A stretch of 64,000 bases of DNA from Bacillota bacterium (GCA_023398815.1 JAEWRW010000010.1:1-64000), one strand, 5' to 3'; counted from the first letter of the stretch, positions 50,754 through 61,325 are shown. The notes: generated by a model not told the origin, from the letters alone. Made by a program: numbers and translations.

Positions 50754-52317
50754 ATGCTCATCTCAATCACACGCAGAATATTTCCCGTTGGTTGCCCGCA
50801 AGAACTTGTTTGCGCCATGCAGGAAATTGCGGATAGACAATGTGACGCGCAGGGTGCCCAGTGGAGCCCCTCACAGAGCCTCACCGAGGAAATGCGGGGG
50901 CATTGCATCATTCTCTTTGGGCAGGCGCAGGTGTCAACCGTCGCCCATGGGCAGCGGATACACAAATCCATGGATTGGGGCGCAGCCGGATCTGGCCGTT
51001 TTGCGCCAGGGCTTTGTGGATGCATTGCCGCTGCCGCTCGACGAGGAGCGCTTTGCCGCATCGTTTCAAAACATGATCCATCGGTGTGATCTACAACGGC
51101 GACTGGATCTTCGGGAGAATCAGCTGGAGACCTACTACGCCATCAGCGATGACATGCTGTGGACGAAGGACATGGGCGATCTGCACATGGACATCAACCC
51201 CGTTCTCATTGCCTTGGCGGGTAAGCCGCGGGAGCAAATTGAAGGCAAGCATGAAAATGAGGTCTACGGCCTTGACCCGGATGTGGCAGGCTGCAAGCAA
51301 AGCGAGCTCTATGTGCGAACGACGGGCAGGATGAACTATTTTGAAGAGTCCATGCCTGGGGCGGATGGAAAACTGCACCATCTGCGGGTTGCCAAAGCGC
51401 CATGGCGGGATGGACAGGGCCGCATCATCGGCTCCATCGGCTTGGGCAAGGACATGACGGAACTGATGAACCAGCAGACCAAGTTTGAGCGGTTTCTGGA
51501 TGATTTGGAACTGGGCGTTGTGATTGTGGACACGGGCGACAGGGTGATACAGACCAACCGGGTATACCTGGAGATTGCCGGCCTGCAACGCGAAGAGGTT
51601 GAGGGGCACCCATTGAAAGAGCTCGCCTATGAACAGATCAGCGAGTTTGGGGTGAGAGATTACGTTGTGCCCGCGCCCAACGGCAAAAAGACGATCTGGA
51701 CCTGCAATAAGTTTGACTTGAAAGACTATTGGGGCAGGCTGTATGGGTTCACCTATATCTTCCATGATGTAACGCTGGAAAGGAAACAGGAAAAGAAGAT
51801 CCGGAGCATGGCGGTCAAGGATCATTTGACCGGCCTTTCCAACCGGGTGGGGTTGTCCAAATACGTCAAAACCATGGGGAAGAAAGGCTGCTTTACCTTC
51901 CTGTATACGGACATTGATCAGTTCAAAACGGTCAACGACAGATTCGGTCATACGGTGGGGGATCGTGTGCTCAGGAGTGTTGCGGGCCTGTTCCGCGCCG
52001 TCCTTCCAGACGCATTCACCGCGCGTGTGGGCGGGGATGAGTTCTTTACCATCGTCAGTGGCAGTGTGGGCCGCCCGGAACTGGAGGTGGCATTGAAGGC
52101 GCTGCTGGAAGGCATCCAACAGCTCCCCGATTATCCGGAGGAAATCCGAAACACCGTCTCCTTTTCCATTGGCGTTCTGTTCCAATCCCCGTTGGAAGCC
52201 AATTTAGGCGATATCATCCGCAGGAGCGATGAGGGGATGTACCAGGCCAAACGACTGGGCAAAAACCGGTATTGCTTTTGTGACTGCTGCGAGTTGAGCT
52301 GTGACAAACACTCGTAG
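50754..52317 (+). pseudogene. PAS-GGDEF protein with a frameshift near the N-terminus
   Basis: A putative diguanylate cyclase. ATG 50754, behind GGGAGAG, opens MLISITRRIFPVGCPQELV and runs to about residue 75 (KSMDWG). At GGGG (about 50976-50980) the frame moves by one base and continues AQPDLAVLRQGFVDALP to the stop at 52315-52317, about 520 residues in all. Two PAS-type segments follow (about 130-240, 245-355), then the GGDEF domain (LTGLSNRVGLSKYV, YTDIDQFKTVND, ARVGGDEFFTIV) with the active-site motif intact. The tail ends with several Cys (CFCDCCELSCD). One extra G in a G run explains the break, so a sequence error is quite possible. Confidence 0.75.
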
Positions 52318-52618
52318 AACGGACGCAGTTGCTCCAGTGTCTTGCATGGCATCGCTGCCCTGCACAGCGGCGCACAGCCTGTCTCCGGGTATGTTTGCTG
52401 CGATGTCCTCAGCTTGCCTCATTCGCCGGAATTGACACACAGAGCCTCGGCCACGCGGTGGGCGGGTTCGCCACAGGGGTCGTCTTTCGTCGCACCCAAC
52501 AGGGCCAACGTGCCGGGTACGTTCCGGGTGGGCGTGGGCCAGCGGCGTAGGTGCTTTGCACGAGGGCATCCTCACGTCCAAAGTGTGGCGAAGCAGTAGG
52601 CTACTTCAACCAACAAAT
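52318..52618. other. Intergenic region without gene
   Basis: No gene seen. The end (about 52590-52670) partly repeats the 3' end of the hpt region (AGTAGG..., GGGGCGTCCG..., TTTTTGTG, GTGCGGCAG), suggesting a duplicated terminator. Confidence 0.4.
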
Positions 52619-52646
52619 GGGGCGTCCGGCGGACGCTCCGTTTTTG
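52619..52646 (+). terminator. Terminator hairpin related to the hpt terminator
   Basis: GGGGCGTCC-GGC-GGACGCTCC with TTTTTG. It would stop plus-strand transcription before the convergent sugar-binding protein gene. Confidence 0.65.
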
Positions 52647-52673
52647 TGCCGTTGTGGCGTGCGGCAGGCGCCA

Positions 52674-54259
52674 TCAATGCCGTGGCGTCACCATGTCGCC
52701 CGACGGGTCCCAGGTGCAATCCAGCCAGCTCTGCAGCAGCTTCAGATAAGGTGCGTAGGCCGCGTCGTAGGCCGTCATCCCAGTGCTGTAGCGCTCCTCG
52801 TCGCCCTCGGCTGGAGGGTGTTCCAGCGTCCCCCAGTCCAGCCCGGCTTCCACCCGGTCAGTGATGAGGTCATAGCAAACCATACTGGCCTCGGGCAGTT
52901 GGCCCAGGGCGTTTGCCAGGTCGCCGGTGCGGTCGGCGTAGCGCAGGGCACTGCTGGGCAGGCTGACCCAATCGGTACCCTCGCGGGCCTGCAGGGTGCG
53001 GGCGGCGGCCTGCTGATAGGCGGTCACCAGCTCGGGGGATTCGCAGTTCATCAGGGGCAGCGGGTACTTCCAGGAGGCATCAAACAGGGTGGTGAAGCGG
53101 TCGTAGACATCGCTCACCGCCTCCAGCCGGTTGTCGTCCACCCGCTTGTAGTCCTCGCCTCCTCCCCATAGGCCATAAAGAGGTGGTTCTCCAGCTTTGA
53201 TACGCTCCAGTCCATCAGCGTCACCAGCGCCTCGGGCTTGTCGTAAGCCTCAAACACCGAAGCACAGACGTTGGATAGGCCGCCCAGCGTCAAGCCCTGC
53301 GCGCCAGTGAGCGACAGAGGAACCAGCCGTGCGCCCTTCACCGTGGCGGCGTTGGAGAGATCCACAACGGTCATTAGCCAGTCGCTGTTGGCCAGGTACG
53401 CATAGCCCTCATGCTGGGCGTTGTCCTGGGGGAAGTAGCCGGCGTCCCACCAGCCCTTAATGAGGTCGGTGGCCTGCTGGAACACGGCAGTGCGGTAGAA
53501 GGGGAGGAGGGTGCCGTCCTCGGCTCGCAACACCTGCGGGTTCCGCACGTTGGCGAAGGGTAATAGTCTGCCTTCAATGTTGTAGGTCATTTCGGCGATG
53601 GGCTGGATGCCGGCCTCCTTGGCCTTGGCCAACAGGGCCTCGAGCCCCTCCAGCGTTTCGGGCGCGTCCCAGCCTTGCTGCTCCAGCACCTGCAGGTTCA
53701 GCACGGGCGTGTCAAGAGCGCTCCAGATCTGGGGCAGGGCCACCAGCTGGTCACCGATGCGGCACCCGGCCAGCGCGGTGTCAGGCAGCTTCGCGAGGTT
53801 GGGGCCATAGAGGTTGACGGCGTCGTCCAGCGCCACCGGCGCCAGTGTCTGCGCCGTCGATTCCTGCGTCCGCTCGTAGTCATAGATGAGCACGATCTCC
53901 GGCAGGTCGCCAGCTGCCACCATCTCCATGGCGTGTTGATAGAACGACCAGCTGCCGCCCCGCTCCAACACGATGTCCATGTCGATGTTGCGCTGCTTGA
54001 GGATCGTCTGCTCCAACCGCTCGATGAGCTGGTTCTGCCGCCGCCCATCGATGGGGGGCACGCCGTACTCTTTGCTGGGAGTACCACAGAGAATTTGCAC
54101 CTCGCCCAGCTCCAGCGTGCCGGTCGCCTTGACGGGGATTTCATCCTCGCTCAGGAAGGCCGGCGCGTCGGGGGTCTCGGCCTTGCAACCAGCCAGGGGC
54201 AGGGCGAGGGGCACGGCTAACACCAACGCCAGCAGTAGGGCGAGCAAGCGGGTACGCAT
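52674..54259 (-). pseudogene. Extracellular solute (sugar)-binding lipoprotein, frameshifted near the C-terminus
   Basis: Binding component of an ABC importer for sugars. The N-terminus is a lipoprotein signal ending in LPLAGCK (Cys about residue 24). The protein follows family 1 binding-protein style: TLELGEVQILCGTP, LYGPNLAKLPDTAL, IWSALDTPVLNLQVLEQQGW, and a Trp-rich C-terminal lobe. At about 53150-53160 (GGGGAGGAGGCGAGG on the minus strand) the frame shifts, and the intended chain goes on GEDYKRVDDNRLEAVSDVYDRF to the stop at 52674. No permease genes are adjacent. AAAGGAGG precedes the ATG at 54259. One missing or extra base explains the break. Confidence 0.75.
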
Positions 54260-54312
54260 AGGAACCTCCTTTGGTGCCGGTGGCGGCAGGCCCTCACCAG
54301 CCGGATGACTCC

Positions 54313-54341
54313 ATCATATCCCGCGGAGTTTTCAAAAGCAA
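54313..54341 (-). promoter_or_regulatory. Promoter of the sugar-binding protein gene
   Basis: Minus strand TTGCTT (54336-54341), 17-bp spacer, TATGAT (54313-54318). Confidence 0.7.
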
Positions 54342-54474
54342 GCTTGAATGTATTGCAGATTTCTTAAGGTGTGCGAGTGGGGTCTGGCCCTGGTGTGGGC
54401 GGGGTGTGCCGTTACCCAGTGGGGGTGCACTCAATCCAGATAGCCATCCAAGGCTATATACTTCTTGGAAAACG

Positions 54475-54640
54475 GCGCTGCCGCGTGGCGGTACTTTTGG
54501 ATGGCGCCAAAAGTACCCAAAAGCGCCTAGGGCACGGACGGACTTCCAAGACCTGACCACCGGCACAAACATTGATGCAGCGGCGGGTAACTCGCATGAG
54601 TATTGCTAGGCAACACTCATACTCAAACATCCCCGCCCGA
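54475..54640 (-). repeat. Module C, copy C5
   Basis: Minus-strand copy: ATGAGTG / TACTCAT stem around a TTGCCTAGCAA-type loop, GCGAGTTACCCGCC, and the GGTACTTTTGG / CCAAAAGTACC hairpin (about 54490-54517). The first stem uses completely different bases from the other copies but still pairs. Confidence 0.7.
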
Positions 54641-54914
54641 TCAGCGCCCGGATGGCGCAAGGCCGAGGGCCGTGAGTGCGACGCACAGCGTCGTACTAGC
54701 CGCAGGACGCGGCGTAAGGCCCGAGCGCTGTCACAAAACAAGAGCCGCCGATGGCCAGGGCTGGTCGCAACCCTGCGGGTTGCTGCTCGCCCATGCGACC
54801 TGGGGGAAGTCCGAAACGCGCCCGGTGAGAACAGGAACGGAGCGCGATACGCCAAAGGGACAGGCGTCCCTTTGGAATCCCGCTACCGCAGTAACCAGAA
54901 CGAGAGCCGCCCCC
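54641..54914 (-). repeat. Middle module between B8 and C5
   Basis: Minus-strand GGCGCGTTTCGGACTTCCCC, GGTCGCATGGGCGAGCAG and the GCAACCCGCAGGGTTGC hairpin (about 54766-54785). No gene seen. Confidence 0.55.
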
Positions 54915-55120
54915 AGCAGCCGCGTCGCGGGTTTATCCCGCAGCGGCGCCACAATGCGTATTCGTGGTGCTAGGCCCCTCCCGCCCGTGGCGCGTTTCTC
55001 CGTGAATCCTGCACGAGCTGCAAAAAAGGAAGCCCCTTGACGACATGTGCGTCAAGGAGCGTCACCGAACACGCGAACGAATTCTTCAAACTCGCGGCCG
55101 TCGCGAAGCGGCGGACGCGA
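54915..55120 (-). repeat. Four-hairpin 3' element, copy B8
   Basis: Minus strand, hairpin I 55093-55119, only 1 nt after the comB stop codon (55121-55123). Hairpin II 55032-55060 (GCTCCTTGACG / CGTCAAGGGGC, one mismatch). Hairpin IV 54927-54941 (GCGGG-ATAAA-CCCGC in minus sense). Confidence 0.85.
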
Positions 55121-55837
55121 CTAAAGTTTCATCATTCCCTTTTCGTAGAACGGCACCACGCTCAGGCCGTCGTGTTGCAGGCAGAAGTGGACGTCCTGTG
55201 CGTAGCCGGCCTCCAGCAGGTAACGCACGTGGGCGCAGTCGCGCAGGCCCTCCTCGGGGTTACTGGCGTATTGGTGGTAGATGTTCCGTGCCACGGTCGT
55301 CAGGTCGTCTGCCACCGGCGCGTTGCCCACCAGGCTGTGGGCGATGGCACCGGCGGTGATCACATCATCGAGCGAGAAGCGACCCCGGGTGCCGGCGCAC
55401 AGCAGTGTCACATCCAGGCCGGAGTGACGGGCCTGGTCGGCCACGGCGGTGGCGTTGAGCATGCACCCGGCCACCAGCACGGCGGCGTTGCTGGCAGCCA
55501 GCAGCGCGCGGGTGCCGTTGGTGGTGGTCATCACCAGCATCCGGTCGCCCACGGCGTGCTCGTCGTACTCCTGCGGGGAGTTGCCCAGGTGGAAGCCCGG
55601 GATGGGGTTGCCCTCCCGCTCGCCGCACAGCAGCGCATAGTCCGACCCCAGGTTGTGGTAGAGGCGCATGGCCTCGTCAATCTCTGCCACGGGGATGACA
55701 CCGCGCGCGCCGGCGGCCAGCGCCGTGGTGATGACCGAAGTGGCGCGCAGCGTATCGATGACGATGACGAAGCGGTTTTTGATCGTCGTGCTCTCGTCGA
55801 CGATGGACTGCGGGGTGGCAAAGGTTTGGATGCGCAT
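55121..55837 (-). CDS. comB: 2-phosphosulfolactate phosphatase family protein
   Basis: 238 residues. ComB removes phosphate from 2-phosphosulfolactate; in archaea this is a step to coenzyme M, while in bacteria the role is often unclear (sulfolactate production or another phosphatase). Family motifs: VIVIDTLRATSVITTALAAGA, CGEREGNPIPGFHLGNSP, TTTNGTRALLAA, and LLCAGTRGRFSLDDVITAGAI. GGAGGAACC lies just before the ATG at 55837. No other sulfonate genes are near. Its stop codon touches hairpin I of copy B8. Confidence 0.9.
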   Translation of the reverse strand: MRIQTFATPQSIVDESTTIKNRFVIVIDTLRATSVITTALAAGARGVIPVAEIDEAMRLYHNLGSDYALLCGEREGNPIPGFHLGNSPQEYDEHAVGDRMLVMTTTNGTRALLAASNAAVLVAGCMLNATAVADQARHSGLDVTLLCAGTRGRFSLDDVITAGAIAHSLVGNAPVADDLTTVARNIYHQYASNPEEGLRDCAHVRYLLEAGYAQDVHFCLQHDGLSVVPFYEKGMMKL

Positions 55838-55895
55838 GGTTCCTCCGGCGGCCTCTCTGGTGGCTGAGATGGGCGAGGGCCTCAATATAGTGTGT

Positions 55896-55925
55896 ATTAT
55901 ACCCCAGCGGCGGCGGAAGTGACAA
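55896..55925 (-). promoter_or_regulatory. Promoter of comB
   Basis: Minus strand TTGTCA (55920-55925), 18-bp spacer, TATAAT (55896-55901). Confidence 0.8.
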
Positions 55926-55974
55926 GATTTGCCTGTCCGGCTTGCGAGATCGGGCCTAAACGCCAAAAAACTAT

Positions 55975-56004
55975 TTGACAGAACCGCCGAAACCATGCTA
56001 GAAT
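55975..56004 (+). promoter_or_regulatory. Promoter of the tRNA pair
   Basis: TTGACA at 55975-55980, 18-bp spacer, TAGAAT at 55999-56004, 16 nt before tRNA-Gln. Confidence 0.8.
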
Positions 56005-56019
56005 GCTATTCGCGTCCAA

Positions 56020-56093
56020 TGCGGAATGGTGTAACGGCAGCACAAACGGCTCTGACCCGTTTTGACTAGGTTCGAATCCTAGTTCCGCAGCCA
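56020..56093 (+). tRNA. tRNA-Gln (anticodon CUG)
   Basis: Acceptor TGCGGAA / TTCCGCA, anticodon arm AACGG-CTCTGAC-CCGTT with anticodon CUG, T arm CTAGG-TTCGAAT-CCTAG, discriminator G and an encoded CCA end. Reads CAG codons. Confidence 0.95.
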
Positions 56094-56097
56094 GCGT

Positions 56098-56173
56098 GCC
56101 CCCATGGTCTAGTGGCCTAGGACACCGCCCTCTCACGGCGGCAACAGGGGTTCGAATCCCCTTGGGGGTGCCA
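56098..56173 (+). tRNA. tRNA-Glu (anticodon CUC)
   Basis: Acceptor GCCCCCA / TGGGGGT (last pair G-U), anticodon arm CCGCC-CTCTCAC-GGCGG with anticodon CUC, T arm AGGGG-TTCGAAT-CCCCT, encoded CCA. It starts 4 nt after tRNA-Gln, so both come from one transcript. Confidence 0.95.
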
Positions 56174-56176
56174 CTT

Positions 56177-56206
56177 GAAAAGCCAGCAAGCAATTGCTGG
56201 CTTTTC
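56177..56206 (+). terminator. Terminator of the tRNA pair
   Basis: GAAAAGCCAGCAA / TTGCTGGCTTTTC stem directly after tRNA-Glu. Confidence 0.85.
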
Positions 56207-56323
56207 TATTTGTTTTTCCTCTTCTGCTGTGGCCCACTACATGCCCGCACTGCGCCTTCCCCATATTGCCGTTGCAAGCAGAACTCCCCCGACAGAGTGT
56301 CAGGGGAGTTTGCGCGGGCCGTC

Positions 56324-56974
56324 TTATGGGTGGGCGACCAAACCGCTCAGCAGGAGCTTAAAATGGGCAAGCGCCTGCTTTTTGAGAGGGAAATCCGGGT
56401 AGCGGATGCACCACTCATAGGTTATCCCCCGCATGGCCAACAGCAGATGGCGGGAGAGGTCATCCAGGGACTGGGACGAGTGGAACTCCCCCCGCTGGAT
56501 GCCAGTGCGCAGCACATCCTCCACCATGCCATACACGGCGCGGTTGTAGGCGGACGCGTTCTCTGCGTGGCTCTCGCCCGCCAACTGCATGCGATACAGT
56601 GCCCGCATCTGCGCGATGCCAAGCTGGTTCTCGATCACGTCGAAGATGTTGCCCACCAGTGCCAGCAGGGTATCGGCAGAGGTCATCCCGGCCGGCAGGC
56701 TGTTCAGGAAGGCCTGGTAATTCGTGTCCACCTTGCCCACCTTGTCCGCGATCAACGTCGCGACCAACGTGTCCTTGGAACCGAAGTGCACATAGAACGC
56801 CCCTTTGGAAACCCCGGCTTCCTCCACGATGGAGTCCACACTGACCTCATCAAAGCCGTACTGGGCGAACAGGCGGTCGGCGGCGGCATACAGGCTGCTC
56901 CGGGTCAGAACCGCCTTCTCTTTTCTTTTGTCAAAACCATTGTTTTTCATGCTTTTTGCGCTTTCCTGTTTCAA
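56324..56974 (-). CDS. TetR-family transcriptional regulator
   Basis: 216 residues from the TTG at 56974 (AGGAAG 6 nt upstream); an ATG at 56950 with AGGAAAG is an alternative start. The N-terminal helix-turn-helix reads SLYAAADRLFAQYGFDEVSVDSIVEEAGVSKGAFYVHFGSKDTLVATLI, a classic TetR DNA-binding domain. The C-terminal helices bind a ligand and dimerise. It is divergent from the MACPF lipoprotein gene, and a direct and inverted repeat lies between them, so it probably controls that gene and itself. Confidence 0.9.
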   Translation of the reverse strand: MKQESAKSMKNNGFDKRKEKAVLTRSSLYAAADRLFAQYGFDEVSVDSIVEEAGVSKGAFYVHFGSKDTLVATLIADKVGKVDTNYQAFLNSLPAGMTSADTLLALVGNIFDVIENQLGIAQMRALYRMQLAGESHAENASAYNRAVYGMVEDVLRTGIQRGEFHSSQSLDDLSRHLLLAMRGITYEWCIRYPDFPLKKQALAHFKLLLSGLVAHP

Positions 56975-56995
56975 GTCCGTCTTCCTGCGGTATAT

Positions 56996-57016
56996 AGTGA
57001 CTGTGGTCAGTGACTG
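56996..57016. promoter_or_regulatory. Probable TetR operator
   Basis: Direct repeat AGTGACTG at 56996-57003 and 57009-57016, with the inner dyad TGAC-TGTG-GTCA (56998-57009), next to TATATA (56991-56996), a likely -10 box of the TetR gene on the minus strand. Confidence 0.5.
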
Positions 57017-57166
57017 CGGTATGCAATTGGTTGGTTGCTGTTTGCATTATACCGCCAATCCAAAATGGTGACAACGACCATGAGATGAACCGTGGGCGTG
57101 GGGAAGACGGGGGCGTCTGCCCTACGCACGCTGGCATCCGATCATTCGTTTTAGGAGGAGTGTGCT

Positions 57167-58720
57167 ATGAAGCAAAGAAGAATCGTTGCCCTGACCCTCT
57201 GTGCCCTTTTTGCAGTGGCCGGTACCGGCTGCACCGCCAAAGAGGTCACCAACCCCGACCGGAAGGACGTGGTTGCCCAGGCGCAAACCGAACAATTGGG
57301 CACGTTCCAAAACCTGAACGGCGAGGAGGGGGAAGAGGACGGCATGCTGCAGGGTGGGGCCATGACCAACTACCTGCTGTATGGCTACCACGTGTTGAAG
57401 AATGGGTACATCGACTCCAAGAGCATCGATAAGTCCAACCCCATCATCGACAAAGCCAAGCTGACTTCCGACGACTTTGAGTCGGTGACCAACACCGGCT
57501 CGGACGTGGACTACCTGTTCTCCAGCAAGGCCAGCGATTTTTACAGCACCATGAAGATTTCCTCTGACAGTGAATACAAGGGGGTGTTCTTCAGCGGGAG
57601 CCTGAAAACCGACTACAGCATCGCCACCAGTCTGAGCGAACAGCAGACGCTGATCAAGTACATCCAGTACCAACAGACGGGCGAGCAGTATTATAGCATC
57701 AGCACCGCCGCGCTCAAAAAGCGCCTGAGTGATGACTTCCTGGCCGATGTGAAGGCTTACGCGGTCTCCAACCCCAAGAAAATATTCGACACCTACGGCA
57801 CCCACCTCATCAAGCAGTATTATCTGGGCGGCCGCGCTGAGTTGAACTTCCTGTACCGCAACACCTCCCAGCAGACCAAGGAATCGCTGGAAGCCAACGT
57901 GGAGGCCGCCTACAAGTCCTTCTCCAGCAAGGTGGACGCCAGCACGTCGAAGAAGGCCACCGTGGTCACCGCGCATTCCACCATGACCTTCCGCTCCAAA
58001 GGCGGTGACAACCTGACCGGCAGCAGCCCCAGCGAAATCTCCGGCAAATACGACGCTTGGGTGAAGTCCATCAGCGATAAGCCGGTCATCAGCGGCATTG
58101 CGGACTTTGACAAGGCCATGCTGCCCATCTGGGAGTTGGTGGACGACAAGGCCGCCGCCGATAGCCTGGAGGCGGAGTTTGAGAAGGAAGCCAAAGACTC
58201 GCAGAACTCGCTGCAGAGAATGGATCCCACGCCCATGTATGTCTCCGAGATCGGCGTGTACAGCGAACCCGACAGCGACGACGCCCTCAAGGAGATGCCC
58301 GATGGGTTTGTGAAGGTGATGCTGAACCCCGCGACCGACAGCACCGAGATCGTGGACGCCAACAAAGGGGCCGGAGGGGATTACATCTACATTGGGTACA
58401 AGCTCTCCGCCAACGAGGAGGATGCCATTACCGACCTCAAGATAGCCATTGGGGGTAGTTCAAGCGCCAGCTGTGACGGCTATACCAAGATCGGGGTGGA
58501 TCTGAACCGTGGCGCGGGCGGCAAATACATCTACCTGTGCTACAAGAAGGCCACTTCGGCCTCCGACCCGCTCCTCAAAGAAATCCGCGGGGTGTACTCC
58601 AGCTCGTCGGGTGCCTATACCCTTCCCAGCGATTGGGAATGGGTGTCTGGTAAGGCCGACCTGAACAAGGGTGCCGGTGGCAAATACGTCTACCTCGCTA
58701 TGCGCAGGCAAACGCCCTGA
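57167..58720 (+). CDS. MACPF (perforin-type) domain lipoprotein with C-terminal repeat domain
   Basis: 517 residues. The N-terminus is a likely lipoprotein signal (VAGTGC, Cys about 22). The MACPF signature YGTHLIKQYYLGGRAE (about residue 209) is clear: the Y-G-T-H and GG residues mark the central sheet whose helices unfold to make pores in perforin and complement. The C-terminal part carries three copies of a D-[L/A]-N-[K/R]-GAGG-x-Y-[I/V]-Y unit (about 398, 445, 500), like the MABP/beta-prism domains attached to other MACPF proteins and often used for membrane or glycan binding. Bacterial members may attack competitors or host cells; some have lost pore activity. AGGAGG 8 nt upstream supports the ATG. 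A terminator follows. Confidence 0.88.
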   Translation: MKQRRIVALTLCALFAVAGTGCTAKEVTNPDRKDVVAQAQTEQLGTFQNLNGEEGEEDGMLQGGAMTNYLLYGYHVLKNGYIDSKSIDKSNPIIDKAKLTSDDFESVTNTGSDVDYLFSSKASDFYSTMKISSDSEYKGVFFSGSLKTDYSIATSLSEQQTLIKYIQYQQTGEQYYSISTAALKKRLSDDFLADVKAYAVSNPKKIFDTYGTHLIKQYYLGGRAELNFLYRNTSQQTKESLEANVEAAYKSFSSKVDASTSKKATVVTAHSTMTFRSKGGDNLTGSSPSEISGKYDAWVKSISDKPVISGIADFDKAMLPIWELVDDKAAADSLEAEFEKEAKDSQNSLQRMDPTPMYVSEIGVYSEPDSDDALKEMPDGFVKVMLNPATDSTEIVDANKGAGGDYIYIGYKLSANEEDAITDLKIAIGGSSSASCDGYTKIGVDLNRGAGGKYIYLCYKKATSASDPLLKEIRGVYSSSSGAYTLPSDWEWVSGKADLNKGAGGKYVYLAMRRQTP

Positions 58721-58749
58721 CCGGGTACCCGCCCAAAGACCCACAACGA

Positions 58750-58778
58750 AAAGGCTGTCGACAAAGTCGGCAGCCTTT
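58750..58778 (+). terminator. Terminator of the MACPF gene
   Basis: AAAGGCTGTCGAC-AAA-GTCGGCAGCCTTT hairpin. A near-copy lies at 62146-62172 after the ABC permease. The following CGCGTCGGACGC may be a remnant of a hairpin I arm. Confidence 0.7.
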
Positions 58779-58906
58779 CGCGTCGGACGCTGCAGTGCTC
58801 TTCAGCATTGCTTTGCCCGTATCCTTGCAGGTTGCTTGGCGCGCCCCACCCCTTGACGGCGCCTGCTGCACCGGGTATCCTCTGTGCCGATGGGGAGGTG
58901 GCTGAC

Positions 58907-59383
58907 ATGGCAGAGAGGGTTCGCGTGCTCATCACGGGCATGTCCGGGGTGGGCAAGAGTACCGCGCTCATGGGCTTGCGCGCTTTGGGCCACACGGTGG
59001 TGGAGACTGACACCGACCAGTGGAGCCACTGGGTGACGCTGGCCGATGGCTCGCAGGATTGGGTCTGGCGGAAGGATGCCATCGAGGCGCTGCTGACCGG
59101 CCACCGGCAGGGCAAGCTCTTTGTGGCCGGGTGCAAGAGCAATCAAGGGCGGTTCTACCCGCTCTTTGAGCACGTGGTGCTGCTGAGCGCACCGGCCGAG
59201 GTGCTGCTCGGGCGCATCGCCCGGCGCACCAACAACCCCTATGGCAAGCGGCCGGAGGAGCGGCTGCTCATTCTTCAACACCTGCAGGAAGTCGAGCCCC
59301 TGCTGCGGGCCACAGCGACCGATGAAATTGACGCCACCCTGCCGCTGGCAGAGGTGGTGCGGCGGCTGGACGCGCTGGAATAG
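58907..59383 (+). CDS. P-loop nucleotide kinase-like protein
   Basis: 158 residues. Walker A GMSGVGKSTA at residues 9-18, then GLRALGHTVVETDTDQW with an acidic pair like the metal-binding Asp of shikimate-kinase-type enzymes, and a lid-like region RIARRTNNPYGKRPEERL. The fold suggests transfer of phosphate from ATP to a small molecule, but the substrate is unknown. GGGAGGTG precedes the ATG at 58907. Confidence 0.75.
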   Translation: MAERVRVLITGMSGVGKSTALMGLRALGHTVVETDTDQWSHWVTLADGSQDWVWRKDAIEALLTGHRQGKLFVAGCKSNQGRFYPLFEHVVLLSAPAEVLLGRIARRTNNPYGKRPEERLLILQHLQEVEPLLRATATDEIDATLPLAEVVRRLDALE

Positions 59384-59461
59384 CCGCGCGTTCACGCCCC
59401 GTTTGGGGGCAGAGCGCCTGTCAAATCCGAATATTTTGCTATAAGTCAAAAGAATACCACA

Positions 59462-59490
59462 TTGTATCTTCGCGCCCCTTTCGGTAAAAT
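59462..59490 (+). promoter_or_regulatory. Promoter of the ABC exporter operon
   Basis: TTGTAT at 59462-59467, 17-bp spacer, TAAAAT at 59485-59490. Confidence 0.65.
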
Positions 59491-59530
59491 AAGGCAGATT
59501 GACACGAAACCTGGAACGGGGGAGCACCGC

Positions 59531-60512
<982 letters not shown>

Positions 60513-60529
<17 letters not shown>

Positions 60530-61322
60530 GTACGGCAAGGCGTTCTCCCTGGGCCTGGCCAGCGCCATGGAGTACCGCGCGGATTTCATCCTGAGCATGG
60601 TGAGCGCGCTGTGGCCCATCTTCCTGCAGTTCTTCCTGTGGACGTGCATCTACGGCGGCGCAGGCACCGGCGAGCTTTTCGGCTACACCTACGGCCAGAT
60701 GATCGCCTACACCATCATCGCCAACGTGGTGCAGCGGTTGGGGCGCACGGGCTTTGAGTACGATATGAACGACGACATCAAGAACGGCGGGCTCGATAAG
60801 TTTCTGGTGCGGCCGGTGGGGTACTTCCCCTACCGCATGGCGTCCTTCACCGGGGGCAAGGCGGCCCAGTTCGTGGTGGTGTTCCTCTTTCTGCTGGTGG
60901 CCATCGTGGGCATCAACATGGCTTATGGGCCCATCATCGCACCGGTCAACGTGCTCTGGTTCCTGTTGAGCCTGGTGCTGGCGCTGGTGCTCAATTTCAT
61001 CATCTTCTTCTGCGTGGGCATGCTGGCCTTCCAGTTCTCGGAGATCGGCTTCCTCTACGAAGCCGTGCGCATCGTGTTCATCGCCTTCAGCGGCGGCATC
61101 TTCCCGCTTGATGTGTTCGGCGAAGGGGTGGTGCGGGTCATGCGCTTCCTGCCGTTCCTGTATACCGTCAACTTCCCGGTGGATGTGCTGACGGGCCGCA
61201 TGGCCGGCGGCGAGGTCGTGCTGGGCTGCCTGGTGCAGCTCATCTGGATCGGCGCGCTGTCGTTCCTTTCGGTGCGGCTGTGGAACCTGGGGCTCAAGAA
61301 ATACATCGCGGCGGGGGGCTGA
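60513..61322 (+). CDS. ABC-2 type permease (COG4587-like)
   Basis: 269 residues with about six membrane helices (for example PIFLQFFLWTCIYGG, VVVFLFLLVAIVGINMAYG, LLSLVLALVLNFIIFFCVG). The YGQMIAYTIIANVVQRLG and LVRPVGYF segments are family hallmarks. ATG at 60513 overlaps the ATPase gene and uses AGGAGG inside its 3' end, so translation is coupled. Forms the channel half of an exporter with the next gene. Confidence 0.88.
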
Positions 61323-61325
61323 GGC

